Positions 47,699-57,020 of a DNA stretch of 64,000 bases are shown here, piece after piece (position 1 is the stretch's first letter; the number at the start of each line of letters is the position of its first letter). The notes under the pieces are model-generated. The model saw nothing but the letters and a program-made list of their open reading frames with translations, ran no database searches and was not told where the DNA came from. Position numbers and translations under genes: made by a program. The stretch is from Formosa sp. (lineage in GTDB: Bacteria > Bacteroidota > Bacteroidia > Flavobacteriales > Flavobacteriaceae), in assembly GCA_018673215.1 (NCBI GenBank), contig JABHDE010000076.1, positions 56,991-120,990 on the forward strand. Direction: 5' to 3'.

Positions 47699-50455
47699 AT
47701 GACAAGTTTTATTTATGACGTTCTAAAAGATTTGGACATCCATTCGAAAGATGTTTCCAAAGTCAGCCTCATACTTCCCAACAAGCGTGCTGGGATATTT
47801 CTTAAAAAAGAATGGTCTAAATTAAATAAAACAACCGGCTTTTTACCTCAAATAATTGCCATTGAATCTTTTATAGAGGAATTATCTCAATTAAGACTTC
47901 TTAGTAACACCGAACTAATCTTTGAGTTTTATGAGGTTTATCTAGAGCTGACACATGAAAATGAAAGAGATTCATTTGATAGTTTTTCGAAATGGGCTCC
48001 AATTGTCATTCAAGATTTTAATGAAATTGACCGCTATTTAATTCCTCAGAATCAAATTTTCGGATATTTATCCGCAATTCAGGAAATTAATCACTGGTCT
48101 TTAGAGCCAAATTCAACACCTCTTATCAAAGGCTATTTATCGTTTTGGAGAAAGGTAGACCGCTATTATACAAAATTTACGGAACAACTTCTTCAAAAGG
48201 GCGTGGGGTATCAAGGCTTAATTTATAGGGAGGCCGTCGAAAATTTAGAGTCTTATATTCAAAATCATCCCGATAAGTCACATGTCTTTTTAGGGTTTAA
48301 TGCTTTAAATGCTTCCGAATCTTCGATTATTCAGGAATTATTACAACAAGATCAAGCAACAATTTATTGGGATATAGACCAAGTGTTTTTAGACGCCCCC
48401 CATCACGATGCTGGATATTTTATAAGGCAACATCAAAAAAACTGGAATTACTTTACCTCACATCCTTTTAAGTGGGTTTCTAATTATTATACCAAACCCA
48501 AAAACATTTCAGTTGTTGGAACTCCAAAAAATATAGGTCAAGTTAAGTATGTTGGGGAGTTGCTCCAACAATTGCAAAAGGAACATAAACTCCATAATAC
48601 AGCTCTAGTTTTAGGAAATGAAGACTTACTAATTCCGATATTAAACTCTATTCCGAGCAGTATAGAAGATATTAACATTACTATGGGGTTGCCTTTAAAA
48701 CAAATACCGTTTTCAGCTTTTATCGATCAGTGGTTCCAGCTTCACAAAGAATCGTCCGCATCTTATTATTATCAAGATGTGATTGGAATATTATCTCATC
48801 AATTTGTTCGCCCCTTATTTCAAACGAAAAATCAAGATGCCGCTCAATTAATTATTACAACGATCAAACACCAAAACCGAACCAGCCTTTCTAAAGATCA
48901 AATCCTTGCCATTGCACCTGATCACAGAGAAAATTTAGAGCTTTTGTTTGAGTCTTGGAACGACCAACCAAAGAAAGCAATTAATAGTGTACTGATGCTT
49001 ATTTTTAAATTGAAGGATCATTATACAAAATCAAAAAACAACAATCTTTTAGCTTTAGAATATTTATATCGATTCTCAGAAATTTTTAATCACTTAAATC
49101 GTCTTAATACCAACTATAGTTACATTAGCAGTATCAGAGTTTTACAAAGTCTTTATAAAGAACTTTTAAGTCTTGAAACCTTGGACTTTAAAGGCCAACC
49201 ACTAAAAGGACTTCAGATAATGGGGATGCTGGAGTCGCGTGTTTTAGATTTTGAAACTGTCATTATTGTGTCAGTAAATGAGGGAGTCTTGCCCGCGGGT
49301 AAGACCAATAATTCCTTTATCCCTTTTGATGTTAAAATTGAAAACGGACTGCCCACTTACAAAGAAAAAGATGCTGTTTACACCTATCATTTTTATCGAT
49401 TGCTTCAGCGCGCTAAGAATGCGCATATTATTTATAATACTGAGCCCGATTTATTAAGTGGAGGAGAACGAAGTCGTTTTATAACTCAACTAGAGTTTGA
49501 GGCGCACCACCAACTCGATCATAAAATAGTAATTCCCGAGACCCCACAAATCACACCCCAGTTATTAAGTGTAAAAAAGACTCCTGAAATCATCTCAAAA
49601 CTCAGAAGTATAGCTGAAAAAGGCTTTTCACCTTCCTCTCTGACACAATACATTCGCAATCCGATCGACTTTTATAATCAGAAAATTTTAGGAGTCAAAG
49701 TAGACGACTTATTAGAAAAAACGGTTGCTGCCAACACATTTGGAAGTATTATTCACAACACATTGGAAGCATTTTATAAGCCTTTAATTGGACTTACTTT
49801 GGAAGCATCAATGTTGACAGCGTTAGAGCCTAAAATAGATGCAACTGTCAGCTACTATTTTAAAGAACTCTATAAGGAGGGTGACATCACTCAAGGGCTT
49901 AATCTTATCAGTTTTGAAATTGCCAAACGGTATGTCTCAAATTTTTTATCCTATGAGCTTTCGTGTATTCATAGGGGCGACGAAGTCACAATAGAAGCGA
50001 TCGAATCTAAAATGGCGGTTACCATTGATATCCCCGAACTTCAAACTCCGATTCAATTGATTGGAACGATAGATCGAATTGATGTATGCAATGGAACACG
50101 TAGAATTATTGACTACAAAACTTCTCAGGTGTCTCAATCGGAAATGGAGTTGGTACATTGGGACGATATCACAAGCGACTATAAGACTCACAGTAAAAGC
50201 TTTCAGATCATGACCTATGCGTATATGCTATATACTGAAACCTCTTTTACAACGCCTGTTGAAGCGGGGATTATTTCCTTCAAAAACTTAAAATCTGGAT
50301 TGTTAAAGTTTGCTAAGAAAGATAAGCCTGGGGCGTATGCTCAAAAAACAAGCTTAGTGTCTCCAGACTTTTTAGCTCGTTACGAACACGAACTCAAAAC
50401 ACTCATCTTAGAGCTTTTTAATCCGGATATAGATATTGTCGAAAAAGAAGTTTAA
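47699..50455 (+). CDS. AddB-like PD-(D/E)XK exonuclease
   Basis: 918 residues. The N-terminal part resembles an inactivated helicase (SLILPNKRAGIFLKKEWSKL; VFLGFNALNASESSIIQELL), as in AddB. The C-terminal RecB-type nuclease has SSLTQYIRNPIDFYNQKILGV, the His motif FGSIIHNTLEAFYKPL, and the catalytic GTIDRIDV...RRIIDYKTSQ. The cysteines of the iron-sulfur staple known from Bacillus AddB are not seen at RNPIDFY. It is expected to act with the AddA-like protein. Its ATG follows the ompA terminator by 12 bases, so its promoter must be very close or readthrough is used. Confidence 0.88.
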   Translation: MTSFIYDVLKDLDIHSKDVSKVSLILPNKRAGIFLKKEWSKLNKTTGFLPQIIAIESFIEELSQLRLLSNTELIFEFYEVYLELTHENERDSFDSFSKWAPIVIQDFNEIDRYLIPQNQIFGYLSAIQEINHWSLEPNSTPLIKGYLSFWRKVDRYYTKFTEQLLQKGVGYQGLIYREAVENLESYIQNHPDKSHVFLGFNALNASESSIIQELLQQDQATIYWDIDQVFLDAPHHDAGYFIRQHQKNWNYFTSHPFKWVSNYYTKPKNISVVGTPKNIGQVKYVGELLQQLQKEHKLHNTALVLGNEDLLIPILNSIPSSIEDINITMGLPLKQIPFSAFIDQWFQLHKESSASYYYQDVIGILSHQFVRPLFQTKNQDAAQLIITTIKHQNRTSLSKDQILAIAPDHRENLELLFESWNDQPKKAINSVLMLIFKLKDHYTKSKNNNLLALEYLYRFSEIFNHLNRLNTNYSYISSIRVLQSLYKELLSLETLDFKGQPLKGLQIMGMLESRVLDFETVIIVSVNEGVLPAGKTNNSFIPFDVKIENGLPTYKEKDAVYTYHFYRLLQRAKNAHIIYNTEPDLLSGGERSRFITQLEFEAHHQLDHKIVIPETPQITPQLLSVKKTPEIISKLRSIAEKGFSPSSLTQYIRNPIDFYNQKILGVKVDDLLEKTVAANTFGSIIHNTLEAFYKPLIGLTLEASMLTALEPKIDATVSYYFKELYKEGDITQGLNLISFEIAKRYVSNFLSYELSCIHRGDEVTIEAIESKMAVTIDIPELQTPIQLIGTIDRIDVCNGTRRIIDYKTSQVSQSEMELVHWDDITSDYKTHSKSFQIMTYAYMLYTETSFTTPVEAGIISFKNLKSGLLKFAKKDKPGAYAQKTSLVSPDFLARYEHELKTLILELFNPDIDIVEKEV

Positions 50456-51307
50456 ATGGTCGTTAAAGAGCTAAATAAAGTTATTACAGGGTCACATGGT
50501 TTGCCAATTCTCTTAGATGTTTTTTATAATAATAATGTAGCGCATGCGCCACTCATCATTTTTTGCCATGGCTATAAAGGTTTCAAAGACTGGGGCGCAT
50601 GGAATTTACTTTCAGAAACCTTTTCGGATAAAGGAGTGGCCGTTATGAAATTCAATTTTTCTCACAATGGCGGTACCATTGAGCAGCCTATTGATTTTCC
50701 AGATCTTGAAGCGTTTGGAAATAATAATTATACAATTGAATTGGAGGATTTGAATCAGGTATTGAATTGGGTAGAATCAAACTATGCAAAACATCCCTAT
50801 ATAGACATCTCTAATATTATTCTAGTTGGTCACAGTCGTGGCGGTGGTATTGTTACCATAAAGGCAGCCGAAGACCTCCGAATTAAAAAACTTGTGAGTC
50901 TTGCTGGAGTTTCGGATTTCAAATCAAGATTTCCTAAAGGGTTGGATCTTGAGACATGGGAATCTAATGGGGTACGATTTGTTATGAATGGGCGGACTAA
51001 GCAACAGATGCCTCATTACTATCAGTTTTATGAAAATTTTATAGCGAATGAAACCAGACTTACAATTCAAGTTGCTGCAGAAAGTCTAAAGTTGCCCCAT
51101 TTAATTATTCATGGAGATGCTGACACAAGTGTGGATGTAAAAGAGGCGTTAGTATTACACACATGGCATTCAGAGAGCCAACTGGTGTTACTAGAAGGTG
51201 CGAACCACGTATTTGGAAGCAGTCATCCGTGGACATCTAACGAATTACCCCTGTATTTACAGCAAATTCATTTAAAAATTAGTCATTTTATTAACAATTT
51301 ACATTAG
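50456..51307 (+). CDS. Alpha/beta hydrolase
   Basis: 283 residues, cytosolic, no signal peptide. The nucleophile elbow is LVGHSRGGGIV, the acid in IIHGDADTSVDVKEA, and the catalytic His in LLEGANHVFGSSHPW. An N-terminal oxyanion region is IIFCHGYKGFKDWG. It belongs to the dienelactone hydrolase/serine aminopeptidase-like group; the substrate is unknown. Its ATG abuts the stop of the AddB-like gene (TAAATG), implying coupled translation. Confidence 0.9.
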   Translation: MVVKELNKVITGSHGLPILLDVFYNNNVAHAPLIIFCHGYKGFKDWGAWNLLSETFSDKGVAVMKFNFSHNGGTIEQPIDFPDLEAFGNNNYTIELEDLNQVLNWVESNYAKHPYIDISNIILVGHSRGGGIVTIKAAEDLRIKKLVSLAGVSDFKSRFPKGLDLETWESNGVRFVMNGRTKQQMPHYYQFYENFIANETRLTIQVAAESLKLPHLIIHGDADTSVDVKEALVLHTWHSESQLVLLEGANHVFGSSHPWTSNELPLYLQQIHLKISHFINNLH

Positions 51308-51341
51308 TTCTTAAAAAAAAGAGCATTTATCTGATATTTTT

Positions 51342-51374
51342 TTTGGAAAGAATAAACTAATTTTTGTAATTTGG
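51342..51374 (+). promoter_or_regulatory. Possible promoter of the 64-residue protein
   Basis: TTTG (51342-51345), a 21-base spacer and TAATTTGG (51367-51374, one mismatch to TAnnTTTG), 20 bases before the ATG. Confidence 0.4.
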
Positions 51375-51393
51375 ACTAAATTAAATATATATT

Positions 51394-51588
51394 ATGGGAT
51401 ATTCATTCAAAAATAGTAAAGGAAAGACGTATTTTTTACACACTAAAGATGTAATTCTTAAAGGTGGTAGAGAACAAACTATCTATTATTTCGCTAAAGA
51501 TGAGCGTGATAATACATGTGATCTTCCTGCTGGGAAAAAGATTGTTGAAAATGAAAAAACAGGATTACCTTTTGTGAAAAAGGCTTAA
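51394..51588 (+). CDS. Small conserved flavobacterial protein
   Basis: 64 residues, basic, without signal or membrane segment (MGYSFKNSKGKTYFLHTKDV...). The composition and pattern suggest one small beta-rich domain (KTYFLHTKDVILKGG, QTIYYFAKDER). I recognise it only as a widely occurring flavobacterial small protein of unknown function. It has its own promoter-like sequence and a strong terminator, so it is probably well expressed. Confidence 0.75.
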   Translation: MGYSFKNSKGKTYFLHTKDVILKGGREQTIYYFAKDERDNTCDLPAGKKIVENEKTGLPFVKKA

Positions 51589-51612
51589 TAAGTTTTTCAA
51601 TCTTTAAAATTT

Positions 51613-51641
51613 AAAGCCCGCTCTATGAGTGGGCTTTTTTT
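51613..51641 (+). terminator. Intrinsic terminator after the 64-residue protein
   Basis: AAAGCCC / GGGCTTT stem extended by a partial GCTC-TATG-AGT inner pairing, followed by seven Ts. Confidence 0.85.
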
Positions 51642-51993
51642 ATACAATGAATACAATATTTACATAATTGCTCATTACTACAATCAAACTAAAAACCAAT
51701 AAGTCATTCCTACTAATCACACAAAAGTGAAGATGCATTGTGGGAGAAGCCTATTTACTCCATAGAATCAATCTAAGAGATCAATTATATTTCTAATCAG
51801 CTCTCTTTTTGTAGTTCATTGACAAGCACTGTAAATCACATTTTAAAAATGTAAAAACAAACGAAATATTCGAAGCTTAAAAAACCATGTTAGGGATTAT
51901 AGACAACGAAGATAGAAAGCCATTTTAACACTATTTTGGAGGCTCTTCAGGTTTTTGCCTCAGACTACTTTGCCGATTTTGCCTCTATAGCAA
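51642..51993. other. Noncoding stretch, nothing recognised
   Basis: About 350 bases. All frames are short or broken. A plus-strand frame near 51900-52000 reads without stops for about 30 codons but matches nothing I know. It could contain decayed gene remnants. Confidence 0.4.
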
Positions 51994-52452
51994 TTACACC
52001 CTTTTTTCTGGTCTTATAACAGAATAAAGCATGATTAAGCAAATAGCAAAATGCATATACCCAAAATGACGAGGGACATTAATATCTTCTATTAAAACTA
52101 GAATTCCTTGACAAACATTTGCTGTTATAATTCCATATCCAATTTTTCGATTCAGGGCAACCACTAGGCTGTTTCTATCACTATCATAAGCTCTTATTGG
52201 TAGGGTGATAACCACTTGTACTATAAATACCATTATAATAACTAGATGAAATATATTACTATCTTCTGCATAGTTAAATAGCTCCCCCATTATTGGTAAT
52301 GTGCTGAAAAAGCAAACGCCAAAGAGTAAGACTTCCCTTTTTTGTTTTATAGCACCATATAAAGCTACTAAGATAAGTATGAAACAAATAAACGTTGCTC
52401 CAATTTCAATACTAGGATTCATGAGAGGCTTAGTAGACGGGTTTAAATACAT
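51994..52452 (-). CDS. Four-helix membrane protein of unknown function
   Basis: 152 residues with four predicted membrane helices (ATFICFILILVALYGAI; VLLFGVCFFSTLPIMGEL; FHLVIIMVFIVQVVITLP; FGYMHFAICLIMLYSVI) and short charged loops. It may start at the internal Met at residue 11. It is alone on the minus strand between two plus-strand genes. It is not assigned to a family. Confidence 0.6.
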   Translation of the reverse strand: MYLNPSTKPLMNPSIEIGATFICFILILVALYGAIKQKREVLLFGVCFFSTLPIMGELFNYAEDSNIFHLVIIMVFIVQVVITLPIRAYDSDRNSLVVALNRKIGYGIITANVCQGILVLIEDINVPRHFGYMHFAICLIMLYSVIRPEKRV

Positions 52453-52653
52453 TTAATTAAAATATAATACAATTTTTAATGCTTATAATCAAATTAAATT
52501 TCATCCTATGCTAAGAGCTATAAATTAAATAAGTTGTTATCGAAAAGTAGTTCATTGTCGCCCTTTGATTTAAGTTTTGTATTTTTATAAAAACTTAATT
52601 TTTTTTATAAGGATTTAAAAAAATCCATTTTAAAGAACGCTTATAAAACGATC

Positions 52654-53520
52654 ATGAAACGAATCCAAAAGTTATTTTTTGCGTCATTATTTTTAGCGCT
52701 TTACTTTGGTTGTTCAAAAGACAATCCAGAAGAACAAACGCAAATAACGGACCCAGAAATAGTGGATGCTTACGAAGCTTTAAATGTTTCTTATGGTCCG
52801 GATGAAAATCAAGTTTTTGATATTTACCTCCCAGAAAATAGAACCCATACCACTAAAATTCTTATTTTGATTCATGGTGGTAGTTGGATTTCAGGTGATA
52901 AAATGGATATGAATGCCATCAAGGTGTTTGTCTCAGATCTTCACCCAAATGTGGGGATTATTAACATGAACTACACTTTAGCAGATGTGAACAACCCTCC
53001 AATCCCTATGCAGACAGATGATATTTCGGCGGTAGTTGATTATATTTCTACCAATAAATCTTCACTTATTGTAAGCGAGGATATTGGTTTTATAGGAGTG
53101 AGTGCGGGTGCTCATTTATCAATGCTCTGGAGTTATGCTTATGATGACAATAACCAAGTTGATATGGTTTGTAGTATTGTTGGCCCAGCGAACTTTACAG
53201 ACCCTGCTTATTATGACAACCTTTTATATCAGCCAATCTACCAGTTGTTTGGAAATCCATCTATCGAATTTTTAGAGTCTGCGAGCCCTTATCATAGAGC
53301 GACTATAACTTCGCCACCAACTTTGTTGTTTTATGGTGGGGTGGATCCTTTAGTCCCAACCTCCCAAGGCTTTGACATGGATGCAAAACTTACATCCCTA
53401 GGGGTTACTCATGAGTTTCATTTTTATCCAGAAGAAGGCCACGGCTGGGATGGAGATAATTTGACTGATACAACCTCAAAAATCTCAACCTACATTGATA
53501 CCTTCATCGATACTGAATAA
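52654..53520 (+). CDS. Lipoprotein alpha/beta hydrolase (esterase of the BD-FAE/HSL-like type)
   Basis: 288 residues. A lipoprotein signal (LFFASLFLALYFGCSKDN, lipobox Cys at about 20) places it in the envelope. The HSL-like oxyanion motif is LIHGGSWISGDKMD, nucleophile elbow GFIGVSAGAHLSML, acid LFYGGVDPLVP and catalytic His EEGHGWDGD. It is probably a carboxylesterase acting on small or sugar-linked esters at the cell surface. Monocistronic by spacing. Confidence 0.88.
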   Translation: MKRIQKLFFASLFLALYFGCSKDNPEEQTQITDPEIVDAYEALNVSYGPDENQVFDIYLPENRTHTTKILILIHGGSWISGDKMDMNAIKVFVSDLHPNVGIINMNYTLADVNNPPIPMQTDDISAVVDYISTNKSSLIVSEDIGFIGVSAGAHLSMLWSYAYDDNNQVDMVCSIVGPANFTDPAYYDNLLYQPIYQLFGNPSIEFLESASPYHRATITSPPTLLFYGGVDPLVPTSQGFDMDAKLTSLGVTHEFHFYPEEGHGWDGDNLTDTTSKISTYIDTFIDTE

Positions 53521-53731
53521 TTTTACATATAACCAAGCCCTAAATTGAGATCTCTAAAATAATTACATGCTCATTTTTTTAAATTAACAATCCTCTATTT
53601 TTGATTAATTCAACTAAATTTATTGAGGTAAAACATCCGTTTTACTGGATTTGTGATACATACATTTTTATAGTTTTATTTATTTCATAATTTATTCATA
53701 CATTTAAGCATAATATTAAAATTTAAATTTT

Positions 53732-54076
53732 ATGGAAACTATCTCAATTTTGGCACAACTTATTGTTGCATTGTCAGTAATTATTGTATGGGTTTTTAGG
53801 TATGAAAATATTGTTTTAGAATTTAAACAATATGGCTTGTCTAGTTTGGTAAGAAATGCAGTTGGTGCTTCAAAAATTGCGTTGGCTACAGTCTTAATTT
53901 TAGGGTTATGGTATCAAGAATTTTTAATTCCTGCCTCTCTTTTAATGGCGTTTTTAATGCTTAGCGCCCAATATTTCCATATGAAAGTAAAAAATCCTTT
54001 TGTGAAATTCATCCCATCTTTTGCACTATTAGTTTTGTGCTTATTTATTGCGGCCTTTAATTACGGTTTATTATAA
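53732..54076 (+). CDS. DoxX-like membrane protein
   Basis: 114 residues with four predicted helices (LIVALSVIIVWVFRYENI; VGASKIALATVLILGLWY; PASLLMAFLMLSAQYFHM; FIPSFALLVLCLFIAAF). The pattern GASKI.A...L followed by an AxYFHM-like segment is typical of DoxX-like proteins. It is 3 bases upstream of a second DoxX-like gene, with which it may form a heteromer. Confidence 0.78.
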   Translation: METISILAQLIVALSVIIVWVFRYENIVLEFKQYGLSSLVRNAVGASKIALATVLILGLWYQEFLIPASLLMAFLMLSAQYFHMKVKNPFVKFIPSFALLVLCLFIAAFNYGLL

Positions 54077-54079
54077 ATA

Positions 54080-54418
54080 ATGGATTTAAACCTTAGTATC
54101 CTTTTATTTTCGGCAATTTCGTTTTTGTTTTATGGTATAACCTCTTTTTTCTCAAAGAGAATGTTGTCCGAATATGCCCGCTGGGGCTATAAAGATTATC
54201 GGATTTTGTTAGGGTGTTTACAATTCTTAGGAGGAATTGGTTTACTTGTAGGAATAGTCAATTCAACATTGCTTACTGTAGCTTCCTTTTTGTTAACCTT
54301 TATGATGATCACGGCTGTTTTTGTGAGAATCAAAATCAAAGACAGTATCACGCAGATGTTTCCAGCTATTTTATATACAGTATTAAATTTTATAATTTTA
54401 TATAAATCAATGGCTTAA
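54080..54418 (+). CDS. DoxX-like membrane protein, second of a pair
   Basis: 112 residues, four helices, with RMLSEYARWGYKDYRILLGCLQFLGGIGLLVGI resembling the DoxX core. Arrangement as two adjacent small DoxX-like genes suggests a shared complex. The role of this family in flavobacteria is unknown. Confidence 0.78.
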   Translation: MDLNLSILLFSAISFLFYGITSFFSKRMLSEYARWGYKDYRILLGCLQFLGGIGLLVGIVNSTLLTVASFLLTFMMITAVFVRIKIKDSITQMFPAILYTVLNFIILYKSMA

Positions 54419-54447
54419 CTTAGCGTCAATAAAATTAACTATAAACG

Positions 54448-54627
54448 TTATTTTGACTTATCGATGGGAAATCTGCCTTGATTTCCGATGCCATCCATGT
54501 CAAGTTCATCGTAAGCATTTTGATGTTCATTGCGTTGTATTTTATGTTGTCTCGAAATAATCGTAAGCAAAAAATAAACGTACACTATAAAGATAATAAA
54601 CCCGAAAATAAATATTAGTAAATTCAT
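54448..54627 (-). CDS. Small single-helix membrane protein
   Basis: 59 residues from the ATG at 54627 (MNLLIFIFGFIIFIVYVYFLLTI); the track start 18 codons earlier lies inside the upstream gene. One N-terminal membrane helix precedes a polar tail (RQHKIQRNEHQNAYDELDMDGIG). Its ATG overlaps the preceding stop by 4 bases (ATGA), showing a two-gene operon. Unknown function. Confidence 0.65.
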   Translation of the reverse strand: MNLLIFIFGFIIFIVYVYFLLTIISRQHKIQRNEHQNAYDELDMDGIGNQGRFPIDKSK

Positions 54628-54794
54628 TTTTTTCTTCTTTGTCTTATGGCAATGGAAAGTGATAAAATCGACGGAACCCAAATTCCTACAAAAATCCCTT
54701 CTAGTTTATTTCCAGTAAACCAAAGTGTAACAGACATCAAAAAAGAGATGAATGCAAGTATGATAGGATAGTAGGTTTCAATAAAATCTTTCAT
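54624..54794 (-). CDS. Small two-helix membrane protein
   Basis: 56 residues from the ATG at 54794 (MKDFIETYYPIILAFISFL); the track start at 54848 is probably too early. Two membrane helices flank a short loop (WFTGNKLEG), with a basic end RQRRKK. It overlaps the next gene by 4 bases. Unknown function; it is read convergently with the DoxX pair. Confidence 0.65.
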   Translation of the reverse strand: MKDFIETYYPIILAFISFLMSVTLWFTGNKLEGIFVGIWVPSILSLSIAIRQRRKK

Positions 54795-55042
54795 TGTTTT
54801 TTTCTCAAAAATAAGTAAGATTAAGTGTAAATGTGTTACAAAACTCATAAAATTTTAATGGATATGTTAAAATTAACCTTTAATTATTAAGTTTTTATCA
54901 GAAATTAAATCAGGGTTTTTCCTGACTTTATAAATGTTAAATTGGGGCAGACTTCTTATTAAAAAAAAGTTCTCGCTGGTCGGTTTCCAACCGATTGAAT
55001 GTAAAAAATACTTAGTATTAAGTTTTTGTGATCGCTTTTGAA

Positions 55043-55546
55043 TTATGAAAACCCACCACTTGCAGCAGCGTTTTCAGAAAGTTGTTGTTGTTTCATTGAG
55101 AACAATGCACAAATCAAAAGAACACAGTCAGTACTGTCTTTATCTTTAAACTCTACTTCTATATGTTCCTTCCATTTTTTTAAAGCGTAATGGATTGTTA
55201 AAACTTGAGTTTCGCCATTTTCACAAAGGATATAGTCTCGTTCTGACCCATACCATTTTCCAACTTTTTCTTTTTTTAACCAATACTGAAGTTGTGATGA
55301 ATGGTGCTTAAGAGTTATTTTAAAGCCGGACTTAAAGCTCTAGCAGATGTCTCCAATCTGCCGTCCACTTTCCAAAACAATAAAGGAGGTGCTCCAAAAC
55401 TTTTTCTTTTTTATTTCGTAGGTTTTGTTGTTGTGAAAGAAACGTATTTCAGAAGAATACCATTTTGGACGAATCCCTTTTACAAGGACTTTGTCACCAT
55501 CAATGATTTGAAATTTCTTATAGTTTTTTTCAGTTTCAACTTGCAT
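55043..55546 (-). pseudogene. LURP-one/tubby-like conserved protein interrupted by an in-frame TAG
   Basis: The ORF track lists only 68 codons (55340-55546), but the frame stays open after one TAG (codon 69) for a further 98 codons to a TAA at 55043, with no frameshift. The first part (FQIIDGDKVLVKGIRPKWYSSEI, FFHNNKTYEIKKKKFWSTSF, LESGRQIGDI) looks like a beta-rich LURP-one/tubby C-terminal-like domain. The second part (KWYGSERDYILCENG...VLLICALFSMKQQQ) continues naturally into the C-terminus. It is either a recent nonsense pseudogene or a readthrough gene. The family assignment is tentative. Confidence 0.65.
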
Positions 55547-55590
55547 AGGATTAAAAGGAGATCTGTAAGTGTTTTAAAATGTAAAAAAGT

Positions 55591-56019
55591 TTAATTGCAG
55601 TCAGATCCTAACCTTACTAAATTATGTCTGTCGGCATGCTCTGGATCTTGAAAGTTAATTCGATCCCCATCACATTCAAATATAAGCGGTAGAATTTGAA
55701 CATTGCCAAAATTCAAATCAATAGTAAGGGTATCATTTTGAAATGTGTATTCATGAGTTCCAGGTATTGCATCAGCAGTATTTAAGGATTCCCAAAACTC
55801 TACACTGTAATCTTCTGAATCGTTGTAATAGGTATATCTTGTACCGTCCATAAACTCGTACATCGTATTAGGCAAATTTGCCGTTACATCATATAACCAT
55901 TTCCCTTCAACTGTGGGAGCTAATAATGGAGTTTCGTCAGAACTTTGATCCTCATCGGAATTGCTTTCACAGCCCATAAGAGCAAATAGAACGAAACTTA
56001 GTAAAAGTAATTTTTTCAT
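55591..56019 (-). CDS. Lipocalin-like lipoprotein, paralog of the cassette lipoproteins
   Basis: 142 residues. Lipoprotein signal MKKLLLLSFVLFALMGCESNSDED with Cys17. The mature part has the pattern VEGKWL...NTMYEF.DG.RYTYY...IPGTHEYTF.NDTLTIDLNFGN...FECDGDRI, ending GSDCN. The same pattern and ending occur in the two lipoproteins at 62235 and 62754, which sit in a repeat array, whereas this copy has no adjacent repeat. It probably has a small beta-barrel fold at the cell envelope. Ligand unknown. Confidence 0.75.
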   Translation of the reverse strand: MKKLLLLSFVLFALMGCESNSDEDQSSDETPLLAPTVEGKWLYDVTANLPNTMYEFMDGTRYTYYNDSEDYSVEFWESLNTADAIPGTHEYTFQNDTLTIDLNFGNVQILPLIFECDGDRINFQDPEHADRHNLVRLGSDCN

Positions 56020-56251
56020 AACATCTTATTAAGTCTCGAAGATACCAAAAATGAATTATATGAAAAATATTTAGTAATTAGGCGAAATAAGCTTAGAAAA
56101 CAGCTTTTTCCCAAAGCGTCCTCTGTTAAGAAAAACATGCTAATTTGCATAAGGAAAATTATACATTAAGTGTAAAAGACAAAATAATTAAATCAACTTT
56201 CACTAACTTTAGCCAATGGTTCAAACATTTGTAAACAAACACTCTAAAGGG

Positions 56252-56770
56252 ATGACAAAATATTTAATAATAATTTTAATGATTCTCGGGTTTCAATCGT
56301 GTGTTGGTGCTCAGAAAGACAGCGAATTATTTACTATTTATTTAGTTAGACATTCAGAAAAAGATCTCACATCGAATAACCCATCAGACCCTCCACTTTC
56401 CCAATGTGGTGAACAAAGATCAGAGAATCTAAGTAATTTTCTTAGAGACGTAAATCTTGATGTCATATACAGTTCTAATTATATCCGGACTCAAAACACG
56501 GCACTGCCAACGGCGCAGTCTAAGGGATTGGAGGTTGCTGAATACAATCCTCAAGAACTTGAAGATTTTTCACAATTATTAATTGCTAATAAACAAGATG
56601 CGCTTGTAGTTGGGCATAGTAACACCACAGGGGTTTTAGCGGGGTTATTGGTTGGCGAAGAAATCGGTGCATTTGATTTAGATATTTATGATCGTGTTTA
56701 TCAAGTATTAATTTACAAAAATAGCGGTCGGTTTCAGTTATTACATACCTCCTTTGATTGCAGGGATTAA
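56252..56770 (+). CDS. Histidine phosphatase family lipoprotein
   Basis: 172 residues from the ATG at 56252, which begins a lipoprotein signal (MTKYLIIILMILGFQSCVGAQ). The track start at 56216 adds 12 residues. The RHG motif appears as LVRHSEKD with the phospho-accepting His, and the second His is in ALVVGHSNTTGVL. SSNYIRTQNTALPTA matches the substrate-side region. It is a likely exported phosphoglycerate-mutase-fold phosphatase. Substrate unknown. Confidence 0.85.
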   Translation: MTKYLIIILMILGFQSCVGAQKDSELFTIYLVRHSEKDLTSNNPSDPPLSQCGEQRSENLSNFLRDVNLDVIYSSNYIRTQNTALPTAQSKGLEVAEYNPQELEDFSQLLIANKQDALVVGHSNTTGVLAGLLVGEEIGAFDLDIYDRVYQVLIYKNSGRFQLLHTSFDCRD

Positions 56771-57020
56771 GCACACAGATTGCGGGTAAACTACAACTTT
56801 TAAGGATTAATTTTGTTTAATCTTTTAATAAATAATTAAACAAAATATTCCAAAAAAACGTTTTTTCATTGTTTTTAAGAATTGCCGTATTCCTTAGTTT
56901 TCTTCTTATTTAGATATATCTTTTTGGTTTTCAGCTATAAAATATTTGTGGACGGTTCGATTAAAGGTTAAACATTTGTATATTTAAACTTTACAACTGA
57001 ATTAACCAAACTTTTTTTCA

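Noticed and set aside
52532-52567. Second LytTR-like site before the lipoprotein esterase
   Set aside because: AGTTCATTGTC resembles the core of the 42034 repeats, but no matching second repeat or correctly spaced -7 box was found.
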